Source: Anticarsia gemmatalis (Eukaryota > Arthropoda > Insecta > Lepidoptera > Erebidae). Taken from it: a stretch of 64,000 nt of DNA. The position numbers and the translations under genes are program-made. Below the pieces are notes generated by a model that saw only the letters and a list, made by a program, of their open reading frames with translations, was not told the DNA's origin and did not search any database. Shown here piece by piece: positions 12,765-24,867 of the stretch (its first letter is position 1; the number at the start of each line of letters is the position of its first letter). The stretch is from the NCBI RefSeq assembly GCF_050436995.1, contig NC_134745.1:7440001-7504000 (forward strand), in the 5' to 3' direction.

Positions 12765-12900
12765 GTTTCGCCACACCCGGCCAGGCCTCCGCGGAGAGCC
12801 AATCAGAGGCCGCCAGCGCTAACTATAATCGCTACAGACTTTCATTGCAGTGAGTGAACTATAGACAACCTTGGACCGTGATACATAAACGTTGCGTCAG
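12765..12900 (+). promoter_or_regulatory. possible promoter and non-coding first exon
   Basis: This GC-rich island in AT-rich surroundings holds a strong CCAAT box (GAGAGCCAATCAGAGG, 12795 on), an AT-rich AACTATAATC about 20 bp further on, and TTCATTGCAGTG as a possible initiator near 12845. A donor-like CAG|GTGAAG follows at 12900/12901. That arrangement would suit a short untranslated first exon on the + strand. No downstream exon was found, so this stays a hypothesis. Confidence 0.3.
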
Positions 12901-15900
12901 GTGAAGATGATAACGATAAATTAGCTATAACGAAGGCCATTCATGAGCTCATTGATATAAATCTTAATAATTAAACAGTCATAAGTGCTAGTGCACTTCA
13001 AAGTATCTAAATAGCTCTACAATATAACAAGCAGTGTCGTCGTATTTTGATAAACGTTGTTTGTACCTGGCTGATGTAATAACTTGAAATGCCGATGTTT
13101 CAGAAGTGAAATGACCTGTTTAGGAAAATGCCTCAACAACAAACAATAATATTACCTAATGTTACTGGCTCTTAATGCTTACTTTTGTTCTAGTGCAATT
13201 GCACTCGTAATAGCGGTGTTGGTCAATATTTTCGTCATTTCATGACTTCATTTATAATTATAGTATGTAGAGGTAAGTAAGTATCACTTATTTTTGTGTT
13301 GGTAATGATTTATGCTTGAAGTTAACAATGTATCGTTTATGATATGATTTTATCTAGGTTGCCAACTGAGTAGAAAATATTCCTAGATAAAATTATATAA
13401 GAATTGATCGATGATTGACAATGATTATCTTTCATAGAAACAAGATATTATTCAATGAACCTGAGAGGCAATCTAGCTTATCGCTGTTCATTATATTCTT
13501 GGAAAAGCACTAAGATGCGTGTTATATTTCAATATGTCAAGCAATATGAACAGTAATGTCACTGTGGGGATCGGCGGCACCGTCGGTAACTTTCCATTCG
13601 ATGCCAATGGATAACGAACGATGTTTATGAAACAAAACGCCTAAGAGCATCGATGTGTACATACGAGGCAAGCATTCACTACAACATGAAACCTCGATCG
13701 AGAAAATTCGACGGTCGTTCGAGAACTCGAGACCATTGGTGGGAAAGGGAAATATTTTTCAACGTCAACATTTCACCGAAGTTCGGTACAGACACATCAG
13801 ACGTATTATTCACGTTCCTATAGTTATTTAATTATCATACTTATAATTTTACAATTTATTAGCTCTTACTTCAGAATTCAGATGTTTCGCAATGTTTATT
13901 ACAACTTTCCTTTAAGGGTTTAACACTACATGCCAGCTTTGGCACTAATTGCCATTAATTAGCGAAAGTCTGGGACTAAGTGCGATGAGATCTTAATCGA
14001 GGGATAATTGGTCAGCACTCTCATTAGAAGTATCTCGTAGAAACCAGTACCAACCAGCGAACTGTAAGGCAGTACCAGTTTCTATAAAGTTGCATATTAT
14101 TGCCACAACCACTGATCACTGCGTTTTCATCTGAAACGTTTATGAGTAATACGAAATCCTATCAATGACCAACACTGTAGGCGCCAACTAATGGAATGTC
14201 GGCTGTCGACGACTTAGGTGTTTAGGTTCCATTCGATTCATTAAAATTTATTTTCCTGCTCGGAAAGAGTTCCTGAGTGTGATAAAAAAAGTACAATCTG
14301 TAAGAACATTGTTGGACCACTCACAGAAATAAGGTAAGTGTTTACGGTTGTCTTAAAGTCGGCAAATTCAGCTGTAAGTAAAATACGAGACTCAAGCCTG
14401 AATTACAAACCTAATGCATAAATTGCGCGTTGCCACATTCTTTAATTAGTAGATTTACCTAACGCACATTTGGTATAATAACGATGACTTGCTGTGGAAA
14501 TCCTGTAATTAATTACATATTTTGATTAGAATCTAGTTAAAGTCCAAAAGAAGGCATGCATACCTACTTCGAAACGATTATAGCGAACGCGTCTTTAATT
14601 ATGCTGTTAGAAGAAAATTCCGGTTTGCGTTTCCTTGTGAATTTTAACTTTTCAATATCCAGAGATAGGTAAAAACCGTAGGTTCTCGGAAAAATTATAA
14701 ATAATGGTATCTTATACTATCAATATTTATACTCTTCCGTAATTGAGTGGTTGAATGACTGGCTGATGGACAACACACAGCCGAAACTAAGTACTGCGCT
14801 TAGGAACTTGAAATTTGATATGAAGTATTCCCTAGGAAGCGTAGAGGACTACTAAGAGAGGATGAGGACGCTGGAAAAGCCGCGGGCCGAGAGCTAGAAA
14901 AATGTTTTTTTTTGTGACGTAATGGCCATATCCTGAACTTTTAAGTTCCTTGCTATTTGCCTCCTACATGCCAATAAGCCATTTCAAAGAAGTGTTGTAA
15001 CAATGTTTTATGGACAGCTATAATGGAAGTAAGTAATAAAAGGTTTAAGTAAGTACGCGTTGGAATTTATTGTCAGGACATAAAATTACCTGAAAACGTA
15101 TGTTTCGTAAGTATTTATTCTCAAATGTAGAGACTGATGTAACTCTGTACAAAATAAAGATTTCAGATATGGATATTCAAACTCAGGTCTCGTGCCTTAT
15201 ATTAAATTAAACTACGAAGAAGAAAATCTACTATATAGAAATACACATTTTTTTTAGTTCCTTGATTGTTTTGGTTTGGTTCATCACTAATTGTTTGCAC
15301 AAATATAACAAAAACAAAACCTTTGTCCATTGATCAAAAAGTTATTACGCGCAGTAAGTTGTCCTGCTATCGATTCCATTCTACTAATATAATATTTAAA
15401 CCTTTTATTGGATCTTATTATCAGCAAAAAACTACGGTACTTTATTGAAATTAGCATCAATCAGAATTCTGTAGTACTTACGTACGAAATTCTTCACACT
15501 TACTTTACTAAAAATAAGTTTTCAGTGGGTACGTGCGTCACACCGTCAATAAACTTGGTCAACATAAAGATTCACAGTACCGTTATGTTCATCACAAATC
15601 GATCAATCTATCCTTGATGGTGAATTTCAAGTAACAAGCGATTTATACCATTTTAAAGGCAAACGGAAAATTCCGCTCTTGATCAACAGCAATTATTTCA
15701 ATCAAGACAGTTGTCTGTGCGATGTCCGATTTGACATCGTTAGGTATAGCTACTTACTATGTTTCTTTTTACAATGTAACACGGTGATTTTACCAGCAAT
15801 TTGTAGAGTATTTTTTTGCTTTAAGTGGCTCATTAGTCATTGTTAAGTGAATTAAAACACTCTTAAATCTTCCTTTTTGCGTTAAACTCCATGACTTATA

Positions 15901-17485
15901 TAGAGCAATGATAAACTTCGGCATATCAAAGCAAAGTCCTCGACAAAAATCAGAGCCAATTATATTTTCCCGGCTTCCATTTATGAGACAAAAGAACAGT
16001 GTAATATCTTTGGCATAAGGAATAATTAAATCTACTATTTTTCTATATTCGTAGTATCATAATGTAGAGACAAATAAAATTAGTTCAAGATTCTTGTTAT
16101 TGAAAGATATTCTGTGCGTAAGATAGAGGTAAATTGATGACAAGAAGTACGAAAGGAATTTTTATTACGTACTAAACGTCTTTAATTACTTATTGTTAAT
16201 TGAAAACCGATAGTAAACTACTAGGTGGGTGTGTACTCTAAGTACCTACGTATGTGCGTTTTTCCCCTAACTAAATAAGGCATAGAAAAACATTATGAGG
16301 AAATCCACATTTGCACTCAATGATGACATAGTAAACATAACTAAGGCAAGGATTACGATGAAATTTATACTTAGTACATGACATAAAACCGCAAATTATA
16401 CGGAATATTTTTTTAAAGAATTTTGAGGAAAATACACAACATTTTTGTTTTCAAGAATTTAAAAGAGACTAGATACCTATGTTGACTTTATATTACACTG
16501 TCTTAAGGTGGTTAAAATTTGGCAGCTCTACATAGGCTACGTAAGTATTCTTCAGTCTTATGTTGCTGCCAATGTCCAGTTATCAACGACTTGCTGATGT
16601 CATATCGCGCCAGACTTATGGTGACTTTGCACAGGTAATTCAAGCAGAAATCTCTTTATGATATTCATGTATGCAGACATCATCAAATCTCTTTATGTAT
16701 GCAGACATAAAGAATGTTGAATTATACAACAGAGAACAACAATTCTATTGTTCGGATATCTTTCTAATTTACATTTACTTTCTGGGTCGCCAATAATTTT
16801 TACTTTGCATTACACATGCTCCATCTTTGCGATATGGGTAAATACTTACACATTTTAGCAAATTCATTTCTGCAATTGCCCACTGAATATTCATTCGCTA
16901 AACCGAAAATGCCAAGTGCAGAGTTCATTGATTCTGTTCTAAGAAACTGTTGTACGTTGTACCGAGCATGTATTATTGTGCGGAGGTGTGGCTCCGGCGC
17001 GAGCGCACGCGTGCAACGACACGCAACCCATATGAAATACCTACCTACATACATGTACAACGTCGGTATGCGCAAACCTCCGGCGCCTTGTGCGAATTCA
17101 CTAACACAATTCAATCTACTGTTGCATCAGCTGTTTTAGCAATATATTTTTGAACGTGTGCTAATATCAGTCGTAATCGCTTTATTGGGGAGTCACTCTA
17201 GCTAGTTCAAAACTTATCGTGTAGTGGACTTTAATCACGATAATGTATGTGTCATTCATCCTTAACTAATGTTAATACCCTATCATTATACCTTTACAAG
17301 ATATTATCACGGCTAGTTTTACCTAGCGAGCATGTCATATCGCCTAGTTATCTCATCCGTTACGAAATTGGACGCTACAATTATTATACTAGTACATCTA
17401 CCCACACACGAGTTGATTGTACGATTTCAATATATTTGGCTGATATCACAGAGGAAAGAAATATAGTATTTTATGTTTCTGACGC

Positions 17486-17590
17486 ATGCGGCGGTGCCGC
17501 TGGCAGCTCCTGATTGGCTGGCTCAACCAAGCCCCCGAACGTCACTCGCTATCTGTCACGCAGGCGCAGCTCGTGACCATGGCTTCGACG
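17486..17590. promoter_or_regulatory. possible CCAAT-box regulatory island
   Basis: The GC-rich segment contains, on the minus strand at 17496-17519, AGCCAATCAG followed by GAGCTGCCAGCG. It closely matches the + strand module at 12797-12819 (19 of 22 positions by eye). Orientation and function are unknown. Confidence 0.3.
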
Positions 17591-20500
17591 CTATACTACA
17601 TTTGTTATGAAAATGACAGAATACGTACCACCTGCCAACTCGTGAACAATGTCTGGAAATGTAAAGAATGCAAAGCATTGTTTTATGAAAACATTATTGT
17701 AATATCCTTTACAGACGTTGAGGTCATTACAGCGTTTCATAGTCGACGCTAACAATGTAGAGCTAATGATGTCAGTTTTCAAGAAAACATGTTAGACTGC
17801 TGAAAGTTAGGTTGATTAGCATACGGCAGGCTTTGTAGCACACGTTTATCATTACTTTGAAAAAACAACAGATGTTTTTCATAATGCTGGCAAATTGACA
17901 AGAGTTAGTCACGTTTCACATGATTTAATTAATGGATGTCATTCGTAGGTGTAGCTGATGCAAAACATGTGGGTGTGGCTCAATAATATGTCCTTGTACT
18001 TTTATCATTGATATCAGATAACTCAGTAATAGCTTTCTAATGTACTTTTCGAACATATTACTGATAGTATCATATAATATGTTATTCATGATAGGTAAGC
18101 CTAATGATATCGTTATGCGCTGTAACTTAGGCGTTTATTAGTCTGCAAAAAAGGTGCCACGGGCCTTGTTATCTGACATCCTGTATGTATTATTATCTAA
18201 ATGTAGGTGTGTTCTGTGCAAATAATGACGACAATCATGATAAAGAACTAGCAATGTAATGAAACATACTAAAAAGAAATCTCTATAATGATGACTCTAC
18301 TCATTTAATTTTGAGGCTCGCTTACAAGATTAACATGCATCTATTTTGCAGCGTATAAATTAATTTAGATTCTATTGTTATACCCCACGTGAAGATATGC
18401 AGATCGCCTTACTTCTTAAGGAATGTGTGTACGACCACATCGCCTGATCACCATCACCTGATTTTCTATTTATAAACAACTCGTGCTAATATAAAAATAT
18501 ACTGTAAAATTACATTGTTAAATTTGTTGAGTTTTCAATTTTTTTTTGCATGTAGCGGACAGATTCGCTTCGTAATCGTGATTTTATGCTTAGATGAAGG
18601 CTATCAGGTAACGCTGTTTCAGCTCAGTGTTTGCTCATTGTGTCATTGTTTGATTTGCACTTACACATGTCCTAAAATATATGCCGCTGATACAAACAAT
18701 GTACGAATTTAACCAGCATTTTTGATGTAACGGATGTAATATTTTAAATATTAGAAATAATTTATTTTTCCTCATATGACATACCTATTATTATTTATTA
18801 TTTCATAATGAATAAATATAGTGTAGGCAGGTATTGTATAGGTAGGTACCTATACAACTATATATATTACACACTCCTACTATTGTTTCTGTTATCAGAA
18901 ACCTTGACACTCCGGTAGAGTTAAATTTATATACCTAATTATGTATATAATAACTAATAGTGTAATTAGGTACCTACTTTATAACACGAGTTGAAATATT
19001 AATATTTTTCTGGTCAATAATTCGGCGACATTTATTGATTTGTTTACTATAAATTACCGATGTAGTTCCCATTGTGATGACAGATGTGACAGTGATCACG
19101 CACACAGAATGCCGGGAATGAGGGTCAATTGTATGTAAAGGTTCAGAAAAACTTAATAGACACCAACGAAGATTTATTAACAGACGTTGAACATTGGCCG
19201 ACGTCATTAGTTCTTCGAAAACCTCGTGCATTCGCCGCACTGAAGGTTAAAAAAACAACTGAAATGTCAGTCGTGCCAAGCGTACGAAAAAAACATCCTT
19301 ATAGGTCACCATACCAGCTTGATTTACAGTGACTTTCCTTTGACCCATGGTTTATAGGAAATGGAAATTTTAGTTCCTACAGTTCCAAGGGGTATGACTA
19401 CACGGCTGAAAATAAAACGTGACACAATGAGGTGAACTAGCCGAAACCCCAGCTAATAAATGTTAACTAAGCGAACGTGTATGACGGCTGATAAAAAATA
19501 TTTTTACTTCGAATGAGCCAATCACTTTATGGCCTCGAAGCTGAACACAAACAAACCTTCAGGCACGCACACATCGACGATTGGAAGGCGTGTCGTGTAC
19601 ATACAAGTAAGTGGAAATATTTATGCAGTTACACACACAAGGAAATTCGTTAGTGGTGTAGTAGCGATAGGGTTATCAGCTATTGTAGCGAGCTCGAATA
19701 TTTAATTGAGGCAACCGACTCAGCCCTAACTAACAAGGATGTGAATATGCGATAATGGTTTACCTCAACCAAATTCCCGCTTTATGATTAAGGATATCGG
19801 CTAAACATGAGGAAAGAAATAACATTCTGTAAGCTGTGTCCCTGTTAATGGCCAATATCGTAGAAGTAAGCCTATAATATTAAAATCTTATCCCACAACG
19901 TTAAAAAACTTTTTCTTAGCGTATGTTGTCTAGTACCTTGAAAAGCCACATTAGAATTGCATTTGCTAACCCTAGAGCGTGAACGCGATTCATTTGAAAA
20001 GGCGCAACTCGTCACGAAAGCCAGTCACCTGACCGCTTCGACCGCTAACTTTACAAAACGTCTCTAACCACTGCACTTGCTGTTACAATAAGATATTTAA
20101 CTCAATGCAGTAAAATTTAAAATGCAATAGCGACCGCCACTGGTCATTGCCATAGCAAAGTATAGTAAACAAGGAATCAAGAATTCCAGTTTAGTCTAAA
20201 GTCGAAACACGGCTATAAAACAGACTGAACTTTGAGATGTTCAATTAATGTTTATTAAAAATCGATAAAAAGTATTCGTCAGGTTTTTTCGATTTGAACC
20301 TTGAGTTCTGCAATAACCGGTATTGTGACGTAAAAGCCACTCCCGCTTTTGAAAGTATGTAGGTACCTATTCTATTTTATATAAGTATGCATAAAGTACA
20401 TAGAGTATGTACACCCACCTACCTATAATGAGTCACACCAATGATTTTTATTATGAGCATATTTAAAAACTAGGTACTTCAAGGATAAAAAAACTGTTTT

Positions 20501-20708
20501 TATTTTTTTCGTATCTTCAAAAATGACCGAGATATTAAACGTCAAAGTATGGCCTTCGCGCCAAACTCCGGCGAAGCGGCCGCACGGACGTGTGACGTCA
20601 TCTCGCGACACTGCTTTTTCGTCAGTACTTGCCGATACGTACATAGGCTCGTTGCGCTCTCGCGGTTTCGCTTTAAATAACTTGTTTTGCTTATAGTGGG
20701 CAAACAAA

Positions 20709-20825
20709 ATGGTTAGAAAATATTGTATTGTTCCTATGTGTACTAACTCCAGTGAAAAAACACCCCAAAAATTGTTTTTTTCTGTACCATGTAAACTGTT
20801 TTATGTTTTTGCAAAAGACACCTAA
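20709..20825 (+). pseudogene. THAP-domain stub of a P-like transposase
   Basis: The 38-codon frame from ATG reads MVRKYCIVPMCTNSSEKTP and then QKLFFSVP. It matches the start of a THAP zinc finger: Cys-x4-Cys, then Asn-Ser and a Phe-Phe-x-Val-Pro turn. The frame then runs into TAA before the conserved Trp and the second Cys/His pair, so it is broken or continues through an intron (a donor-like GTAAAC lies directly after the Val-Pro-Cys codons). It lies inside the inverted repeats of the element at 20425-22003. Confidence 0.6.
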
Positions 20826-20882
20826 TCTAAAACTTAAAGCCCGGTTCAGATACTGTCAAGCGCAAATGTTAAATATAACTAA

Positions 20883-21119
20883 CTAGCTGACCCGCGCAAC
20901 TTCGCTTGCGTCACATAAGAGAACCATAATTTTTACCGTTTTTGTAACATTTTTCACTGGTACTCTGCTCCTATTGGTCGTAGCGTGATGATATATAGCC
21001 TTCCTCGATAAATGGGCTATCTAACACTGAAAGAATTTTTCAAATCGGACCAGTAGTTCCCGAGATTAGCGCGTTCAAACAAACAAACAAACTCTTCAGC
21101 TTTATAATATTAGTATAGA
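20883..21119 (-). mobile_element. Helitron-like element (AAAC subtype), nested
   Basis: In reverse orientation it runs from CTAG at 20883 (host A before it) to GA at 21119 (host T after it), as expected for Helitron insertion into AT. It contains CTCCTATTGGTCGTAGCGTG and a short (AAAC)n tract. It is inserted in the P-like element. Confidence 0.8.
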
Positions 21120-22003
21120 TAAAAGTTTATTGCCTTTTGAACACTTTCTCAAGATCAAGATGCCATATCATGTTCATACCTACCTAGCAATGAACTTCTA
21201 CTAAACAGTTGATACTATTTAATGAGCAGTTCAATGACTTCACAGGCGGCGGCGAGCCGAGCGCGGCGGTTGAGTTGGCGTTGGTTTTTTGTTTTGAAAA
21301 AATAACCCATGTTTATTAAATCTAATAATATCAAAATTAAAATGTTAGTTTAATTAAAAGTTCTCATTACACACCCAATCATATAAGACTACCTACAGAG
21401 TAGATTCTTGCGTTCATATGATAGCCATCAACCTGACTGAAGTCAGAGGCAGGGGTGACAAATTTTTTTTATAATATTATTTTAAAACTATGTTTCCTAA
21501 ATTTACACTTGGTAGGTACGTAACACTCATTATTTGTAATTTGTAATGTAACAAACTTTCAATTTTATTGTTAACTACACACAAAAATATTATTAGTAGT
21601 ATACGAGTTCAACTTTCTTTACCTGGGTCTAGTTGATGATTGTGTGCGTGGCGATCGAGATCGAGGATATCTTAGTGGAGGCTTATTTTACAAAAAACAC
21701 GATGATTAAATTTATAACACATACACATACACAGACTCTTTAAATATCAAATGCAAATCACTTTTCAAATCAAAACTCCGCATCACCCGCAGTCGAACAA
21801 GCGTGTCTGTCACGACGTGACGTCAGCGCATAGCGCGCGAAGCAACGCAAATTTAAAAAAGCAGTGAAACTTTATAACGCTGTAACTTCGGTAATTTTGA
21901 CCCGATTTTGATAAAACAAAAACTATTATTATCAGCATAAGTACACAAATTAAATGCAGTATGTTTAATAGTCATATTTTGATGTGCTGGTGTGACTCAT
22001 TAT

Positions 22004-22543
22004 TTAAATCGCCTATACATTTGCCGTTCAATGGGCCTTGAAGATTTTTTCATTTAGATATCAAAACTTACATTGAAAGATGAATGAGGAAAATACCAAT
22101 AGTTTAAAATTTCACGCTGAAAATGATCCGTAAAATCGACTTCAGTAAAAACCATATTATCATTCAGTCAAGCAAAACTTTTACCTCGCAATTATTTTAA
22201 AATATTCGTAACCTTGCGGGGTTTCCTTTAGTAAACACTTAACAACAATACAAGTTATATTAGCAGTTAATAGGTACTACCAATGACTGACAATGGATGA
22301 AATGCTTCACTTTTTCCGGCTAGTTCATTTCTCTCTATCTTTCTTTCATTCATGAACAATTTTTAAGAATTAATTGTTGAAAATTATTTACTTACCCACC
22401 TTTCATAAATACACATAGGTACATATATAATTTTACGTTTTGTGTAGTGTATCTATTTACATAAAGGAAACGTGCACCTAAACATACATTTAATTAATTA
22501 ATTGCTGCAAGTCAATACACTTGTACAAAGAATAAAATACTAA
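22004..22543. other. non-coding spacer between transposons
   Basis: AT-rich, nothing recognised. Confidence 0.5.
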
Positions 22544-22657
22544 GCCCCCTTACGCACTAGCGGTTAACCGCGGGAGCGGCTAGCCGCGCGGTTACAGTTG
22601 CCTGACAAAATTGTTGGCGGTTATGTTGCGGTTCACAGGCGGTTGTATATTAAACTA

Positions 22658-22963
22658 CTAGCTGACCCGCGCAACTTCGCTTGCGGCACATAAGAGAGAA
22701 TGGGTCAAAAATTTACCCGTTTTTGTAACATTTTTTACTGCTGCTCTGCTCCTATTGGTCGTAGCGTGATGATATATAGCTTAAAGCCTTCCTCGATAAA
22801 TGGGCTATCTAACACTGAAGGAATTTTTCAAATCGGACCAGTAGTTCCTGAGATTAGCGCGTTCAAACAAACAAACAAACAAACAAACAAACAAACAAAC
22901 AAACAAACAAACAATCAATCAAACAAACAAACAAACTCTTCAGCTTTATAATATTAGTATAGA
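22658..22963 (-). mobile_element. Helitron-like element (AAAC subtype), nested
   Basis: In reverse orientation, CTAG at 22658-22661 follows host A and the GA at 22962-22963 precedes host T. A long (AAAC)n microsatellite lies at about 22866-22935. The body resembles the copies at 20883, 29249 and 50951. The open frame across it is a repeat artefact. Confidence 0.85.
22866..22935. repeat. (AAAC)n microsatellite
   Basis: Tandem CAAA/AAAC units with two AATC interruptions, located near the 5' end of the Helitron. It is much longer than in the other copies. Confidence 0.9.
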
Positions 22964-23118
22964 TAACCGCGCGGCTAGCCGCTCCCGCGGTTAACCGCTA
23001 GTGCGTAAGGGGGCAAAGGAATATTGAATATTATACCTATGTAGCCGTCATTAATAAGTTCTAACTAAAATTCTGTAATAATAAGATAATTTTGAGCTGT
23101 TTTTAGATAGGTAGGTAC

Positions 23119-23643
23119 TAGTGAATGCAATCCCGATCTCGCGGGATCCCGATCTCGCGAGATCCCGTGTATTTTTTCGGGATCAATCCCGAAGCATAAT
23201 ATGACGAGATCCCGTTCGGGATTGTCGGAGAGGGCATTTTCAGCAGCTGGCTACATTGCAATAGACTTAAGATGCTGAATAGAAGCTCGTACTATTGATA
23301 CACTTTGTATTTTAAGAGGCTACTTTCAAAATGCCATGTGATTACTTTTTATTTTGATCTCCTGAAGCTACACCTACTTTTTGATTATGTTCATGTTATT
23401 ACACCTGTTAATTATATTACGTTGTTAGTAATATTCAAAAATAAAGGCTTTTATTTTCTTTCAAATAATAATTTATTGCATTCACCACACTATCACACAC
23501 ATATTACATTAAACAAGCCGTTTTAATCGTATTATTTTTACTAACTGGACGGGATCCCGAAAATCTCGGGATCCCGCGGGATTGATATTTCTGATCGCGA
23601 GGGATCTCGAGTTGACGATCTCGAGTCGGGATTGCATTCCCTA
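23119..23643. mobile_element. hAT-like non-autonomous transposon
   Basis: An exact 8-bp direct repeat GTAGGTAC flanks the element (23111-23118 and 23644-23651). Terminal inverted repeats are TAGTGAATGCAATCCCGA and (reverse complement of the right end) TAGGGAATGCAATCCCGA. Both ends are packed with subterminal GGGATCCCG/CTCGCGAGATC-type palindromes, which may be transposase-binding sites. The 8-bp duplication and TA(G)-N-G start fit the hAT superfamily. The interior encodes no transposase. Confidence 0.75.
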
Positions 23644-23651
23644 GTAGGTAC

Positions 23652-24026
23652 CTATTTGCTTTCAGCACTGCGGCGTCGCGTTTTAATTTACACAGTACAA
23701 AATGTTTTGTCATGTGCTTGCTAAGAGATTGAATAAACTAATCAGGCACGACACATCGTGTAAAGACCGGCTATAGGCGGAATAAATTGCCCACGAGAAA
23801 CTTCTTGTACTTGTTAACATATTGTGCTAATATTTTATCAATACTTAAAGGCAATAAGCATCAGAATTCACATTCAAAACTTCTGAAATGGTGGAAGCGA
23901 TGCTGGGTTCAATGACACAAATTATTGAACAAATAATATTCCTTCTATCTGATCTAAACCTTTCACTAAATATTCTAGGAAAAATTATAAAAAGAATTGA
24001 TAAAATATGTTCGCAAAAAGGAACTT
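23652..24026. other. non-coding spacer before the tRNA cluster
   Basis: Nothing recognised beyond the 3'-trailing T-run of the Trp tRNA gene. Confidence 0.5.
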
Positions 24027-24098
24027 TGACCCCGACGTGATTTGAACACGCAACCTTCTGATCTGGAGTCAGACGCGCTACCGTTGCGCCACGGAGTC
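24027..24098 (-). tRNA. tRNA-Trp (anticodon CCA)
   Basis: The 72-nt sequence folds as a full cloverleaf. The acceptor stem pairs GACTCCG with CGGGGTC (T-G wobble), the D arm contains GGCGCAACGGTAGCGC, and the anticodon stem TCTGA/TCAGA carries the loop CTCCAGA. The T arm contains GTTCAAATC. A TTTTT terminator follows on the minus strand within 12 bases. There is no intron and CCA is not encoded. Confidence 0.95.
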
Positions 24099-24867
24099 GA
24101 TGACAACATATCTCAAACAGTATAACATAATATCGATGTGTTATCTATACAGTACCTGAAATATTGAAAAATGTGAAAAACGCGAAGAAAATTAAAATTT
24201 AAAATATTTAAATATTTATGTGAATGAAACAATGCTAATTCAATTTAAAGGTTGTAGCGTAGAATAATATTGTTTTCAAATGTCGTTAACATTAAAAGCA
24301 TAGCAATACGATTACAGGTAAATCATTTAATAACTAGAAATAACATTCGCCTCACTTTAAAAACCAAGCTGGGTTATAAAAAACATAATAATATTCTTAA
24401 CATTTATTTTCTAGACCGGTGAAAGCGACATCTATGTTATACTAACAAAGCTACGTCGCTTGGCGCATACAACAAGTTACATATACTGTTTCAACAGAGG
24501 GCGTTATTTATCTTTCCTTCAAATAGAACAAAGGTTTGGTTACTCAAAATTAAAATTTTTATTCGATTTAGAGAATATAATAAAACAAATCATCGTTGTT
24601 GTAAATCTGAAAATCTCTTTTGTAGTTTTTTGCCTATGTTTACCTGTTTACATAAGAAAAAAAAGTATTTTTTGATAGTTTAATTGCTGTTTTCAGACAA
24701 AGAATTCGCTTTACGAAACACAGAAAAATCCTATATGCAACGTACAATATTATGTATAAACGAATCAGTAAACACATTTTAGAAAAGAAAAACAGAAATT
24801 ACACAGAAATTTTATGCAAAAGTCATCTACATTCAATATGAGCAATAATTTTCACGAGATATCTCAA
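24099..24867. other. non-coding spacer between tRNA genes
   Basis: Very AT-rich. The open frame at about 24460-24675 has low complexity and no recognisable motif. Confidence 0.45.

Larger units (their letters stand above)
11409..20424. other. long non-coding region with a few GC-rich islands
   Basis: No exon of a known protein was recognised in 9 kb. GC-rich, promoter-like islands lie at about 12765-12900, 13556-13750, 16970-17100 and 17486-17590. The overlapping 100-codon open frames on both strands at 16800-17139 and the 88-codon frame at 17486-17752 look like by-products of these islands. The region may be an intergenic or intronic regulatory interval. Confidence 0.45.
20425..22003 (+). 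mobile_element. P-element-like transposon remnant
   Basis: Perfect 16-bp inverted repeats, ATAATGAGTCACACCA at 20425-20440 and its complement at 21988-22003, bound 1.58 kb. Near the left end is a GC-rich promoter-like stretch and then a short frame that begins like a THAP domain (20709-20825). THAP DNA-binding domains sit at the N-terminus of P-superfamily transposases, which supports the assignment. The transposase core is absent. A Helitron (20883-21119) has inserted inside. No convincing 8-bp target duplication was found. Confidence 0.6.
22544..23014. mobile_element. MITE with 51-bp perfect inverted repeats
   Basis: The ends at 22544-22594 and 22964-23014 are exact 51-bp reverse complements, starting GCCCCCTTACGCACTAGCGG. 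Each arm contains two short palindromes (GCGGTTAACCGC and GCGGCTAGCCGC). The flanks TAA and AAA could be a decayed 3-bp target duplication of the Harbinger type, but this is weak. A Helitron (22658-22963) is inserted exactly at the inner edge of the right arm. Without it the element would be about 165 bp. Confidence 0.75.

Noticed and set aside
16800..17139. Overlapping 104- and 107-codon frames on both strands
   Set aside because: They mirror each other over a GC-rich island where stop codons are rare. Neither shows a recognisable domain or splice support.
17486..17752. 88-codon frame starting in a GC-rich island
   Set aside because: No known domain. The Cys-containing stretch KCKECKALFY is suggestive, but there is no second zinc-binding pair, and the upstream half is island sequence.
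20423..20707. 94-codon minus-strand frame at the left end of the P-like element
   Set aside because: It crosses the terminal inverted repeat and the GC-rich left region of the transposon and resembles no protein I know.
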